Origin: Chryseobacterium sp. Bi04
GTDB lineage: Bacteria; Bacteroidota; Bacteroidia; Flavobacteriales; Weeksellaceae
Assembly (NCBI RefSeq): GCF_918698085.1
Contig: NZ_CAKKLP010000004.1
Span: 248,001-312,000, forward strand
Direction: 5' to 3'
DNA length: 64,000 nt
Part shown: piece after piece, positions 1 through 7,634 of the stretch
How the letters are laid out: each line of letters begins with the position of its first letter
Position numbering within the stretch: the first letter of the stretch is position 1
Translations under genes and position numbers: made by a program
Notes under the pieces: generated by a model
What the model saw: the letters and a program-made list of their open reading frames with translations, nothing else
What the model was told of the DNA's origin: nothing
Database searches by the model: none

Positions 1-2620
1 GTAGCAAATCAAAAGGACTGAAAGAAACGGGAAAACCTAATATCTCTATTTCATCAAAAGCATCTTCAAATGGATTTCTAACTATGGAGGGAAGCTGATA
101 ATCTTTCTGTGGCTCATCAAGTAATGTTGGATGTCTAAATGCAATTTTATTATTTCCCAGAAGAAATCTTGATTCAATCAGCAGTTCATGTTTCTGTTTT
201 CCGGTAAAGCGGAATGCGCCGATAAAGATTAAAATTTGCAATGTTTCGATACCAATAGGAATTCTCCTAATAAAATTTTCCAGGGAAGTATAATCTCCAT
301 TTTGAGCTTTTTCTTCAGGGATCAACCGTGCTAATCTCGTTTCCAATCTTTCAATATGCATCAATCCTAAATAAACATCCGAACCATACACCGTTGTCTG
401 ATACTGGCTTAAATTAACACAGGGATTATGAATAGTGGCTCCCGACATTCTGGCTTCATGAATATAGACTTCAGTTCTATAGAATCCTCCGCCATTATTG
501 ATCGCGGAAACCATAAATTCAATAGGATAGTAAACCTTGAGATATAAACTCTGATAACTTTCCACAGCATAGGAAGCAGAATGTGCTTTACAGAATGAAT
601 AGCCTGCAAAAGATTCGATCTGCCGGTATACCTCCATGGATAATTGTTCAGGATGTCCCAGTTTTTTACAGGATTCAAAGAAGTTATCTTTTACTCTCTG
701 TAAAGCGGATAAAGACCGGCCTTTACCACTCATGGCTCTTCTCAGCACATCACCGTCAGGGGCAGATAACCCACCGAAATGAAATGCAATTTTAATAACA
801 TCCTCCTGATACACCATAATACCATAGGTTTCTCCTAATTCCTTTTCAAAAACCTCATGAAAGTATTCAAATTTTGTGGGATGGTTATGTCTGAAAATAT
901 ATTCCCGCATCATTCCGCTTTGGGCAACTCCGGGCCGGATAATGGAAGAGGCAGCTACCAGCACTTTATAGTTGTCGCATTTCAGTCTTCGGAGTAATCC
1001 TCTCATGGCAGGAGATTCAATATAAAAACAGCCGATGGTTTTTCCGGAACTCAAAAATTCATTGCATCGGGCTTCGTCTTTTGAGAGGGAAGTGTCCCGG
1101 ATATCAATATCGATTCCTCTTTTTTCCTTAATCAGCTTTACAGTGTCATCTATAGTTCCTAATCCTCTTTGTGAGAGGATATCAAATTTTTCAAGACCAA
1201 TCTCTTCAGCAGTGTACATATCGAACTGTACAATCGGAAAACCTTTGGGAGGCATTTCCAATGCTGAATAATTGGTGATAGGTTCTTCTGAGATCAGAAT
1301 TCCACACGAGTGCATACTTCTCTGGTTAGGAAACTTTTCTAAAAGTTTTCCGTAGTAATGAACCTGTCTGGATACCGAATTATTATCATGTTCCTGAATC
1401 GGTTTTGTTGCTAGTGTATCCAGCTCATCTTTGGGAAGTCCGAAAACTTTTCCTATCTCCCGGAAAATAGAACGGTACTTAAATTCGACATTGGTTCCAC
1501 AGAAGGCAACATGGTCTTTACCATATTTATCAAAAATATATTCAAGGATGATATCCCTGGTCTGCCAGCTCCAGTCGATGTCAAAATCAGGAGGCGTTTT
1601 ACGGTTGAGGTTTAAAAACCTCTCAAAATAGAGATCCAGTTCCAGTGGGCATATATCAGTTATTCCGATGCAGTAGCTGACAATAGAATTGGCACCGCTG
1701 CCTCTTCCTATATGCATAAAACCCATGCGGTTGCTGTATTGGATAATATCCCAGGTGATGAGAAAGTAAGCACAGAAATTAAGCTGGTCAATAACCCCCA
1801 ATTCTTTATCCATTCTTGCTTTCGCCTGCAGATTATCTTCGGAGTATCTTTTAGAAAGTCCCTGATAGGCTAACTTTTTTAAAAGCTTAGAATCATTTTC
1901 TTTGCTGTCAGTGAAATGCTTTTTGTTTTTAGGCGTTGAAAAATCAAAATCAAAATGGCAGCTATTGACGATATACTTCGTGTTTTCAATAATTTGTGAC
2001 TGATGGTAAAATTGAGCCAGAAGCTCTTTTTTATCAGTAAACATTTCGTTGTCTTTACAGTAATCAGCTTCTGTAAGCTTACTGATCAATGTATTGTGAT
2101 CAATAGCCCTTAGTATTTTGTGAAGTTCATATTCTTCAGGGGTGGTAAAGGTAACCGGATGAAGAATAACCATTTTATGAATGAACTGTTTTAATTCCGG
2201 TTTAATCAAAAGGTTTAACTGGTTCTGTCTGATGCCTATAAATTCATGATCTGCTAATTTTTCGGGAATATTCTCCAGTGGGTAAATAACAAAAGTATCT
2301 GTAAAATCAGGATTTGCTTTAGGGATTTCAATGCCTTCACAGTTATATGCGGTTAAAAGCCTGTTGACTTCTGCAATGCTTTTTTGATTTCGGGCCAGGC
2401 AGATATAATACAGTTCATCCTGAAGCCTTATTTCCACTCCGACGATCGGTTTGATATTATGATCCTGACAAAGCTTGTAGAAATCATAGATCCCGGTAAT
2501 GGTATTGATATCGGTAAGAGCCAGGGTTTTAATATTAAACCGTACGGCCTGCTTAACCAGTTCTTTAATAGAAATGGTTCCATACCGAAGGCTGTGATAA
2601 GAATGACAATTCAGAAACAT
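1..2620 (-). CDS. DnaE-type DNA polymerase III alpha subunit, probably error-prone (3' end outside window)
   Basis: The frame is open from an ATG at 2620 down to the window edge, so about 873 residues are visible and the C-terminus is missing. The N-terminus is a PHP domain (residues 5-14 read CHSYHSLRYG, then LALTDINT near 35). The catalytic triad is visible as PDFDIDW near residue 345, followed by the polymerase palm and fingers. It begins 7 bases after the Y-family polymerase gene, so the two are probably co-transcribed. DnaE paralogues encoded beside Y-family polymerases are normally translesion rather than replicative enzymes, and that is the inferred role here. A replicative dnaE cannot be excluded without the C-terminus. 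Confidence 0.88.
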   Translation of the reverse strand, partial: MFLNCHSYHSLRYGTISIKELVKQAVRFNIKTLALTDINTITGIYDFYKLCQDHNIKPIVGVEIRLQDELYYICLARNQKSIAEVNRLLTAYNCEGIEIPKANPDFTDTFVIYPLENIPEKLADHEFIGIRQNQLNLLIKPELKQFIHKMVILHPVTFTTPEEYELHKILRAIDHNTLISKLTEADYCKDNEMFTDKKELLAQFYHQSQIIENTKYIVNSCHFDFDFSTPKNKKHFTDSKENDSKLLKKLAYQGLSKRYSEDNLQAKARMDKELGVIDQLNFCAYFLITWDIIQYSNRMGFMHIGRGSGANSIVSYCIGITDICPLELDLYFERFLNLNRKTPPDFDIDWSWQTRDIILEYIFDKYGKDHVAFCGTNVEFKYRSIFREIGKVFGLPKDELDTLATKPIQEHDNNSVSRQVHYYGKLLEKFPNQRSMHSCGILISEEPITNYSALEMPPKGFPIVQFDMYTAEEIGLEKFDILSQRGLGTIDDTVKLIKEKRGIDIDIRDTSLSKDEARCNEFLSSGKTIGCFYIESPAMRGLLRRLKCDNYKVLVAASSIIRPGVAQSGMMREYIFRHNHPTKFEYFHEVFEKELGETYGIMVYQEDVIKIAFHFGGLSAPDGDVLRRAMSGKGRSLSALQRVKDNFFESCKKLGHPEQLSMEVYRQIESFAGYSFCKAHSASYAVESYQSLYLKVYYPIEFMVSAINNGGGFYRTEVYIHEARMSGATIHNPCVNLSQYQTTVYGSDVYLGLMHIERLETRLARLIPEEKAQNGDYTSLENFIRRIPIGIETLQILIFIGAFRFTGKQKHELLIESRFLLGNNKIAFRHPTLLDEPQKDYQLPSIVRNPFEDAFDEIEILGFPVSFSPFDLL

Positions 2621-2627
2621 CTTGTAA

Positions 2628-3770
2628 TTATTTTAATAAACCTGAAGCTCTTCCTACGCTTGAAGTTCCAAACCTGTTCTTGATTTTATCCATTGTCTGA
2701 TACAGTGATATCAACTCTTCCGTATCTTCAAAGAGATCCATTTGATGGCATCCGTGAACCAGTCCGGTAAACTTTACTCCAACTAACCTGATTCTCATAC
2801 GTCTGGTATATACCTTTTTAAAGAGTTCTAAAACATACCTGAGGAGGGTATGGTCAGCTGAGGTGTAAGGAATCCTGCATTGTTTGGTTTCCGTATCAAA
2901 ATTGGAATACCTTAGTTTTACCACCACTACCGATACGAGCCATTTCTCTGCCCGAAGCTGATAGCAGAGCTTTTCAACCATTCCGGAAAGAATACTTTTG
3001 ATCCCCCGAATATCTATAGTGTCCTGAGCAAAAGTATCTTCTGTAGAGATGGATTTTCTTTCCGAATAGGCAACCACAGGAGTCTCATCAATTCCGTGTG
3101 CTTTTTTCCAGAGCTCATTTCCGTTTTTACCGATCAGCTGCCACAGTACATCAACAGGCATTTCAGAAAGAGTCTGTATGGTTCTGATTCCCAGTCTTGA
3201 CAGCAGCTGAAAAGTAACATCGCCAACCATAGGAATCTTCTTTACCGAAAGCGGGTTTAAAAACGGCTGGATATCAGGGTGTTTGACTTCCAATCTTCCG
3301 GTTGGTTTTGATTCCCCGGTTCCGATTTTGGATACGGTTTTATTGGTGGATAAAGCAAAACTTATAGGTAAACCTGTATTTTTCTGTACGCTATCTGCTA
3401 TTTCATGAGTCCACCTGTAACATCCAAAAAACTGATCCATTCCGGAAAGATCAAGATAAAATTCATCGATACTTGCCTTTTCAAGAACAGGAACTTTTTC
3501 CTGAATAATTTCTGTTACCATATGGGACATATTGGAATACATTTCCATATCTCCCTTAATTACTTTTGCTTCAGGGCATAACCGTAAAGCCATTTTAATC
3601 GGCATCGCACTTCTGACTCCGAAAAAACGGGTCTCATAAGAGCAGGACGCCACTACACCACGGTCTCCACCTCCTATGATCACAGGCTTTTTCTCCAGTT
3701 CGGAGTTTTTCAGCCTTTCACAGGAAACAAAGAACGTATCCAGATCCATATGTACAATTGCTCTTTCCAT
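2628..3770 (-). CDS. dinB: Y-family DNA polymerase (DinB/Pol IV-like)
   Basis: This is a 380-residue lesion-bypass polymerase. Catalytic acids are visible at D9 (HMDLDTFF) and D102-E103 (SIDEFYLDL). The little-finger domain follows, and QMDLF at residues 343-347 matches the beta-clamp binding pentapeptide. The length suits DinB. It is the first gene of a pair with the dnaE-like gene and is divergent from an S24-type regulator. Its promoter box TAATTTTG (3775-3782, minus strand) ends only 4 bases before the ATG and lies inside a GTGAC-N7-GTCAC dyad. This suggests direct repression and an almost leaderless mRNA. It could also be called UmuC-like, but the sequence style is closer to DinB. Confidence 0.9.
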   Translation of the reverse strand: MERAIVHMDLDTFFVSCERLKNSELEKKPVIIGGGDRGVVASCSYETRFFGVRSAMPIKMALRLCPEAKVIKGDMEMYSNMSHMVTEIIQEKVPVLEKASIDEFYLDLSGMDQFFGCYRWTHEIADSVQKNTGLPISFALSTNKTVSKIGTGESKPTGRLEVKHPDIQPFLNPLSVKKIPMVGDVTFQLLSRLGIRTIQTLSEMPVDVLWQLIGKNGNELWKKAHGIDETPVVAYSERKSISTEDTFAQDTIDIRGIKSILSGMVEKLCYQLRAEKWLVSVVVVKLRYSNFDTETKQCRIPYTSADHTLLRYVLELFKKVYTRRMRIRLVGVKFTGLVHGCHQMDLFEDTEELISLYQTMDKIKNRFGTSSVGRASGLLK

Positions 3771-3787
3771 GTGACAAAATTAGTCAC
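3771..3787 (-). promoter_or_regulatory. Operator-like dyad over the -7 box of the polymerase pair
   Basis: GTGAC-N7-GTCAC is a perfect 5+5 dyad touching the start codon at 3770. On the minus strand its centre holds TAATTTTG, which matches the Bacteroidota -7 consensus TAnnTTTG. A protein bound here would block the promoter. The obvious candidate is the adjacent S24 regulator, which is an inference. Confidence 0.6.
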
Positions 3788-3795
3788 GTTTTGAA

Positions 3796-3813
3796 ACAAA
3801 TTTTGTATTTTTG
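3796..3813 (+). promoter_or_regulatory. Promoter and half-dyad of the S24 regulator
   Basis: TATTTTTG at 3806-3813 fits TAnnTTTG and would start transcription near 3820, just before the ATG at 3832. ACAAA-T-TTTGT (3796-3806) is a short palindrome abutting it. This promoter is divergent from the polymerase promoter, so one regulator could control both. Confidence 0.45.
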
Positions 3814-3831
3814 CTGTCTAAAATTGTAACA

Positions 3832-4608
3832 ATGTCGAAATTCTCTGATAACATCGTGTTTTTGAGAGGAAAGAAAAATATGACCCAGCAAGAACTGGCA
3901 GATCTATTATTTCTTACCCGATCCAGATATGTTGCCTATGAATATGGCAGAACAGAACCTCCTATTGAAATATTGCTTAGAATTTCAAAATTCTATAACA
4001 TCAGCATTGACCTACTATTGACTGTAGATGTCAGAAAATTTTCTATTGATGAACTCATGGAACTTCCTGAGAATAGGATCGTTCTGCCTATAAAGGTTGA
4101 TCAAGATGGAAACAATCAGATTGAGATTATCCCCCAAAAAGCTTCTATGGGCTACTTGAATGGCTATGGAGATCCGGAATACATAGAAAGTCTGGAGATC
4201 ATATCATTACCTTTTTTAAAAGGTGGTAAGTTTAGGGCATTTCCAGCTGATGGAGATTCAATGCCCCCCTATAAGAACGGAACCTATATCGTGGGAAAAT
4301 ATGTAGAAAATCTTTCGGACTTGAAAACAGACAGAACGTATGTTTTCATTACCACCAATGATGGAATCAGTTACAAAAGGTTTCAGTTTCATGAAGCAGA
4401 TGGTATATGGGTGAAGGCTGACAATCAATTTTATGAGCCTTATAAAATTCCATTGCCTGAAATTAAAGAAATCTGGGAATTTGCCTGTAGTATTAATACC
4501 AAAGAATATGGGCCTGATGAATTTTCAGAACATCATATTCAAAACTTTATCACAGAAATTAAAACTGATATCAAACAGATCAAAGAAAAAATGGGAGATA
4601 AGAATTGA
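3832..4608 (+). CDS. XRE-family regulator with S24 (LexA/UmuD-like) autoprotease domain
   Basis: This 258-residue protein has an N-terminal helix-turn-helix (residues about 4-56, NMTQQELADLLFLTRSRY). Its C-terminal S24 peptidase fold has the Ser nucleophile at S143 (GDSMPPYKNG) and the general-base Lys at K182 (GISYKRF). KASMG around 103-107 lies where such repressors are self-cleaved, but the usual Ala-Gly bond is not obvious. The ATG at 3832 is preferred over a TTG at 3811 because that TTG overlaps the predicted -7 box. It is divergent from the polymerase pair, so a DNA-damage-responsive repressor role is likely. The regulator has no RecA interaction signature that can be read from sequence. 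Confidence 0.85.
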   Translation: MSKFSDNIVFLRGKKNMTQQELADLLFLTRSRYVAYEYGRTEPPIEILLRISKFYNISIDLLLTVDVRKFSIDELMELPENRIVLPIKVDQDGNNQIEIIPQKASMGYLNGYGDPEYIESLEIISLPFLKGGKFRAFPADGDSMPPYKNGTYIVGKYVENLSDLKTDRTYVFITTNDGISYKRFQFHEADGIWVKADNQFYEPYKIPLPEIKEIWEFACSINTKEYGPDEFSEHHIQNFITEIKTDIKQIKEKMGDKN

Positions 4609-4640
4609 ATTTATTTTGAGTACATGGCATAATCAAAAAA

Positions 4641-4703
4641 CTTCCCCGAGGGGAAGTAAAAACACAAATGATGAAAAAAAATTATTCCGTAGAAACGGAA
4701 TAA
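4641..4703. other. Two hairpins and a mini-ORF ahead of alkB
   Basis: CTTCCCC-GA-GGGGAAG (4641-4656) and TTATTCCGT-AGAA-ACGGAATAA (4682-4703, 9-bp stem) stand in the 127-base gap between the regulator and alkB. Neither is followed by a T-run on the plus strand. The first is followed by T6 on the minus strand. An 11-codon frame starting ATGATG at 4669 ends inside the second hairpin. An attenuator or leader-peptide role is possible but unproven. Confidence 0.35.
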
Positions 4704-4735
4704 GACAAAGTTAAATGATTTAAAGAAAAATTACA

Positions 4736-5344
4736 ATGAGTCAGCTTAGTTTATTTGATGCAGAAGAGTTGTATGAGTTTCCAAAAGATCTTTTGGAATA
4801 CAGAGAGAATTTCCTGAGTAAGGAAGAAGCAGATCTTTTGAAAGATCAATTGCTTCAAACTGCCTCATGGGAACAGCGTACTCAGAAGATGTATGATAAG
4901 ATGGTTCTCACTCCACGATTAACAGCCTGGTATGGTGATGCACAATCTTATGATTCAGCCGATAATAATACCGCTAAAAGAAATGAGTGGACTCCTGAAC
5001 TTTATGCTTTAAAAAAAAGAATAGAAAAAGAGTTCGGTTATCAATTCAATGGTGTCCTGCTCAACTTTTACCGGGATAACAATGATTCGGTAGCATGGCA
5101 TCGGGATAAGGAAAGCCGATATGGAAAACGACCTGTCATTGCATCCATCAGCCTTGGACAAACCAGAAACTTTGATTTCAGAAAGAAAGATCATCATCAA
5201 AGCAAATACAGTTTGCCACTTCCTAATGGCTCACTCCTTATTATGAAGGGCGACTTACAAGAAAATTGGGAACATCGCATTGCCAAATCAACGATACGAA
5301 TGAAAGAACGAATTAATCTGACTTTTCGATTAATAAAGTCTTAA
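4736..5344 (+). CDS. alkB: AlkB-like 2-oxoglutarate/Fe(II) dioxygenase (alkylation repair)
   Basis: This is a 202-residue AlkB-family oxidative demethylase, expected to repair 1-methyladenine and 3-methylcytosine in DNA. The iron ligands are visible as H122 and D124 (WHRDKESR) and H180 (WEHRIAKS). The 2-oxoglutarate-binding arginines are R192 and R198 (ERINLTFR). Residues 3-7 read QLSLF, a close match to the beta-clamp binding pentapeptide, which would tether the enzyme to the replication clamp. It lies downstream of the S24 regulator in the same direction, so it fits a damage-response module with the two polymerases. Confidence 0.9.
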   Translation: MSQLSLFDAEELYEFPKDLLEYRENFLSKEEADLLKDQLLQTASWEQRTQKMYDKMVLTPRLTAWYGDAQSYDSADNNTAKRNEWTPELYALKKRIEKEFGYQFNGVLLNFYRDNNDSVAWHRDKESRYGKRPVIASISLGQTRNFDFRKKDHHQSKYSLPLPNGSLLIMKGDLQENWEHRIAKSTIRMKERINLTFRLIKS

Positions 5345-5367
5345 GAATAAACCTGTTCAAGAGTATG

Positions 5368-5634
5368 TTATAATTTTTGCAAATGCTTTTCGGCACATTC
5401 GTGTAAAATCTTGTCAATTTCCGAATCAATCTCAGGGGAGATATCTTGTGTCCTGCCAAATCCGACTCTACCGCTTCCAGACTGTCCGAACGAAATCATA
5501 TACGCTGTTGAAAGATCTATTTTTTCTTTAGAAAGAAAATCTTTATATTTTTCATTAAGTTCTGCTATTTTAATTTCAACACAGTCTGAAAATCTTTCAG
5601 CACCATTTCCAAAAAGCTGTTCAGTTAAGCCCAT
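5368..5634 (-). CDS. Hypothetical 88-aa protein
   Basis: The frame extends further upstream to 5832, but the start at 5634 (MGLTEQLFGNG) is preferred. The upstream stretch is AT-rich, unlike coding sequence, and contains a palindrome at 5702-5719. The protein is acidic and soluble, with a GQSGSGRVGFGR segment and no membrane span. It is convergent with alkB and divergent from the HTH gene at 5786. The family is not recognised and no function is proposed. Confidence 0.5.
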   Translation of the reverse strand: MGLTEQLFGNGAERFSDCVEIKIAELNEKYKDFLSKEKIDLSTAYMISFGQSGSGRVGFGRTQDISPEIDSEIDKILHECAEKHLQKL

Positions 5635-5701
5635 AGTCTTTATTATTTTACTATAAATATCGATTTTTTTGATAAAAGATTTACTGCTAATAAAATAAAT
5701 C

Positions 5702-5719
5702 TTTTCGTTACTACGAAAA
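5702..5719. promoter_or_regulatory. Palindrome between divergent genes
   Basis: TTTTCGT-TACT-ACGAAAA has perfect 7-bp arms with a 4-base centre. It lies between the start of the 88-aa gene (minus) and the HTH gene (plus). It is a candidate operator for the neighbouring HTH protein. It does not match the TACGG-N4-CCGTA class found at 10 kb. Confidence 0.4.
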
Positions 5720-5785
5720 AGTAGTGATTTTATATGATTTCTGTTGATCAATTTTACATCACCAGCAATCATAAAAATCACTATT

Positions 5786-6067
5786 ATGAATATTGAGAGA
5801 ACAGAATTTATAGCCTGGATGGAGAGAATCATAGAGAGATTTGACCTACTGAAAGAGCAGATGCTTAAGAACCAGTCCAGATTTATAGAAGTAGACGGAG
5901 AACAGCTTCTGGATAACCAGGATGTTTTACAGCTTTTAAAAATAAGCTCCCGATCATTACAGCGGTACCGGACTGATAAAAAGCTGCCTTACTATACCAT
6001 CAGCGGAAAGCTGTACTATAAGCTTTCGGATGTCCATCAATTGATCAGAGAATGTTTAAACTCTTGA
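5786..6067 (+). CDS. Helix-turn-helix (excisionase/MerR-like) DNA-binding protein
   Basis: This is a 93-residue protein with an N-terminal coiled helix (residues 1-35) and a winged HTH in the C-terminal half (LLDNQDVLQLLKISSRSLQRY, then KLPYYTISGKLYYKLSDV). That is the helix_turn_helix 17 layout common to excisionase-like proteins of Bacteroidota ICEs. The ATG at 5786 is preferred over an upstream ATT/ATG frame because the conserved-looking part begins there. It precedes the DUF3945 and topoisomerase genes, an order usual for these elements, so a role in excision or replication control is likely. Confidence 0.75.
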   Translation: MNIERTEFIAWMERIIERFDLLKEQMLKNQSRFIEVDGEQLLDNQDVLQLLKISSRSLQRYRTDKKLPYYTISGKLYYKLSDVHQLIRECLNS

Positions 6068-6165
6068 TAGTAACAAGACATCCACAGCCAAATCATTCAT
6101 CACCATTCCAATCTTTATCAGTCACTTAATTAAGCCTATACCTTCGTTCCATTAAATAAAACAAA

Positions 6166-7614
6166 ATGGAACAAGAAATAATAAACGCTCAGGAATCCGA
6201 TGAACTCAAACCATCAGCAGACACACTCCTTGTCCTGAACATTCATACCAATCAGGTTGAGATGGTCAAAGGTGTAGATAAAGAAGGAAACCTTCAAAAA
6301 GTTCCTCCACAAGAAAAGGAGGATAGTGACCCGCTGATCAGAGTTGATAAACACGGCGATCTATTCTCCAACTTCTTTTCCAACTTTTATCGGCAGCTTA
6401 AAAATCCCACGCATTTCAACTTTTTCAAAGTTTCAGAATATGATGCTGTCAATACCGCCAAGGATCTTCAGAACTATGTTGATCAGGCATCCCCTGAAGA
6501 AAAAGAAAAGCTGAAGGACTACGAAGTTTTACCTAAACATAACAACAATCCAAAAAATCAAAATACAATGGACAACAACACAGAAAATCAGGAATATCGT
6601 TTTCAGCCTGAGCAAATCGACTGGAAAACGATGGAAAAATTCGGACTTAATAAGGAAAAGCTTGAAAAGATGAATGCCATGGATTCATTACTCCGAGGCT
6701 TTAAAACAAATACGTTAATTCCCATTACCATTAATCTGGGAACGGCGGTTAGCAAGATGGATGTTCGACTATCCCTTCAAACAGGAGATACCGGACAAGT
6801 TGCTGTTCATCTGCACGGTATCCGAAAAGAACCTAACCTCAATAATAAATTCTTGGGTCATCAGTTCAGTGATGAAGACAAAAAGAACCTAAAGGAAACC
6901 GGAAATATGGGCAGGGTAGTAAATTTGGTTAATCCTAAAACCGATGAAATCATTCCATCAGTCATCAGCCGTGACCGCCTCACCAACGAATTGGTTGCTT
7001 ATAGAGCGGAGTACATGAAAATTCCTAATGAAATCAAAGGTATACAACTCGATGAACATCAGAAGCAAACCTTACTCGAAGGTGGACCATTATATCTTGA
7101 AGGAATGACTTCTAAAAAAGGAGAATCTTTCGATGCCACCGTACAATTCAATGCAGATAAACGGTATGTAGAATTTTTGTTCAACAATAATCAAGCGCCG
7201 CAACAAAGCCAACAACACAATCAACAACAAACTCAAAATACGGATCAAGAATCACCCAGAGTATTCAGAGGAAAAGTGCTGGACGATTCACAATATGAAA
7301 AGTTCAAAGCCGGGCAAACCGTGTACGTTGATGGCCTTACCGATGCTAAAGGTAAAGCCTATCAAGGCTACATTACCTTCAACAAAGAAACTTCCAAAAC
7401 CGACTTTTCATTCACTCATCCTAATAAACTTAAAGAGCAGGCAAAACCTATAGAAGATAATAAAACCCAAACTGCTGTTAATTCTCAGGGTAAAACCAAT
7501 GAAGCGACTAAAAATATCAAAGAACCTTTAGAATCAAAACAGCAACAACCTGCCAATAAACAACAGGAGGATCAGCAAAAAAAGGTTAGAAAACCAAGAA
7601 GACAAAAACTATAA
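6166..7614 (+). CDS. DUF3945 domain protein of conjugative elements
   Basis: This is a 482-residue soluble protein. The N-terminal region (to about 130) is acidic. The middle (about 150-340) carries the repeated DUF3945-type modules that follow LGTAVSKMDVRLSLQTG. A Gln/Asn-rich linker (about 345-365) is followed by a further module (VFRGKVLDDSQYEKF) and a Lys/Gln-rich basic tail. In Bacteroidota ICEs this family sits directly upstream of topoisomerase III, as here (20-base gap). Its biochemical role is unknown; a DNA-processing helper during transfer is an inference from context. Confidence 0.78.
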   Translation: MEQEIINAQESDELKPSADTLLVLNIHTNQVEMVKGVDKEGNLQKVPPQEKEDSDPLIRVDKHGDLFSNFFSNFYRQLKNPTHFNFFKVSEYDAVNTAKDLQNYVDQASPEEKEKLKDYEVLPKHNNNPKNQNTMDNNTENQEYRFQPEQIDWKTMEKFGLNKEKLEKMNAMDSLLRGFKTNTLIPITINLGTAVSKMDVRLSLQTGDTGQVAVHLHGIRKEPNLNNKFLGHQFSDEDKKNLKETGNMGRVVNLVNPKTDEIIPSVISRDRLTNELVAYRAEYMKIPNEIKGIQLDEHQKQTLLEGGPLYLEGMTSKKGESFDATVQFNADKRYVEFLFNNNQAPQQSQQHNQQQTQNTDQESPRVFRGKVLDDSQYEKFKAGQTVYVDGLTDAKGKAYQGYITFNKETSKTDFSFTHPNKLKEQAKPIEDNKTQTAVNSQGKTNEATKNIKEPLESKQQQPANKQQEDQQKKVRKPRRQKL

Positions 7615-7634
7615 TAAACATCTAAATCCATCAT

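Noticed and set aside
2384..2683. A 99-codon plus-strand ORF across the polymerase genes
   Set aside because: Opposite strand of the DnaE/DinB genes, whose motifs are clear.
5702..5719. Another copy of the 22-base promoter class
   Set aside because: The arm sequence differs and no TAnnTTTG box lies 22 bases away on either side.
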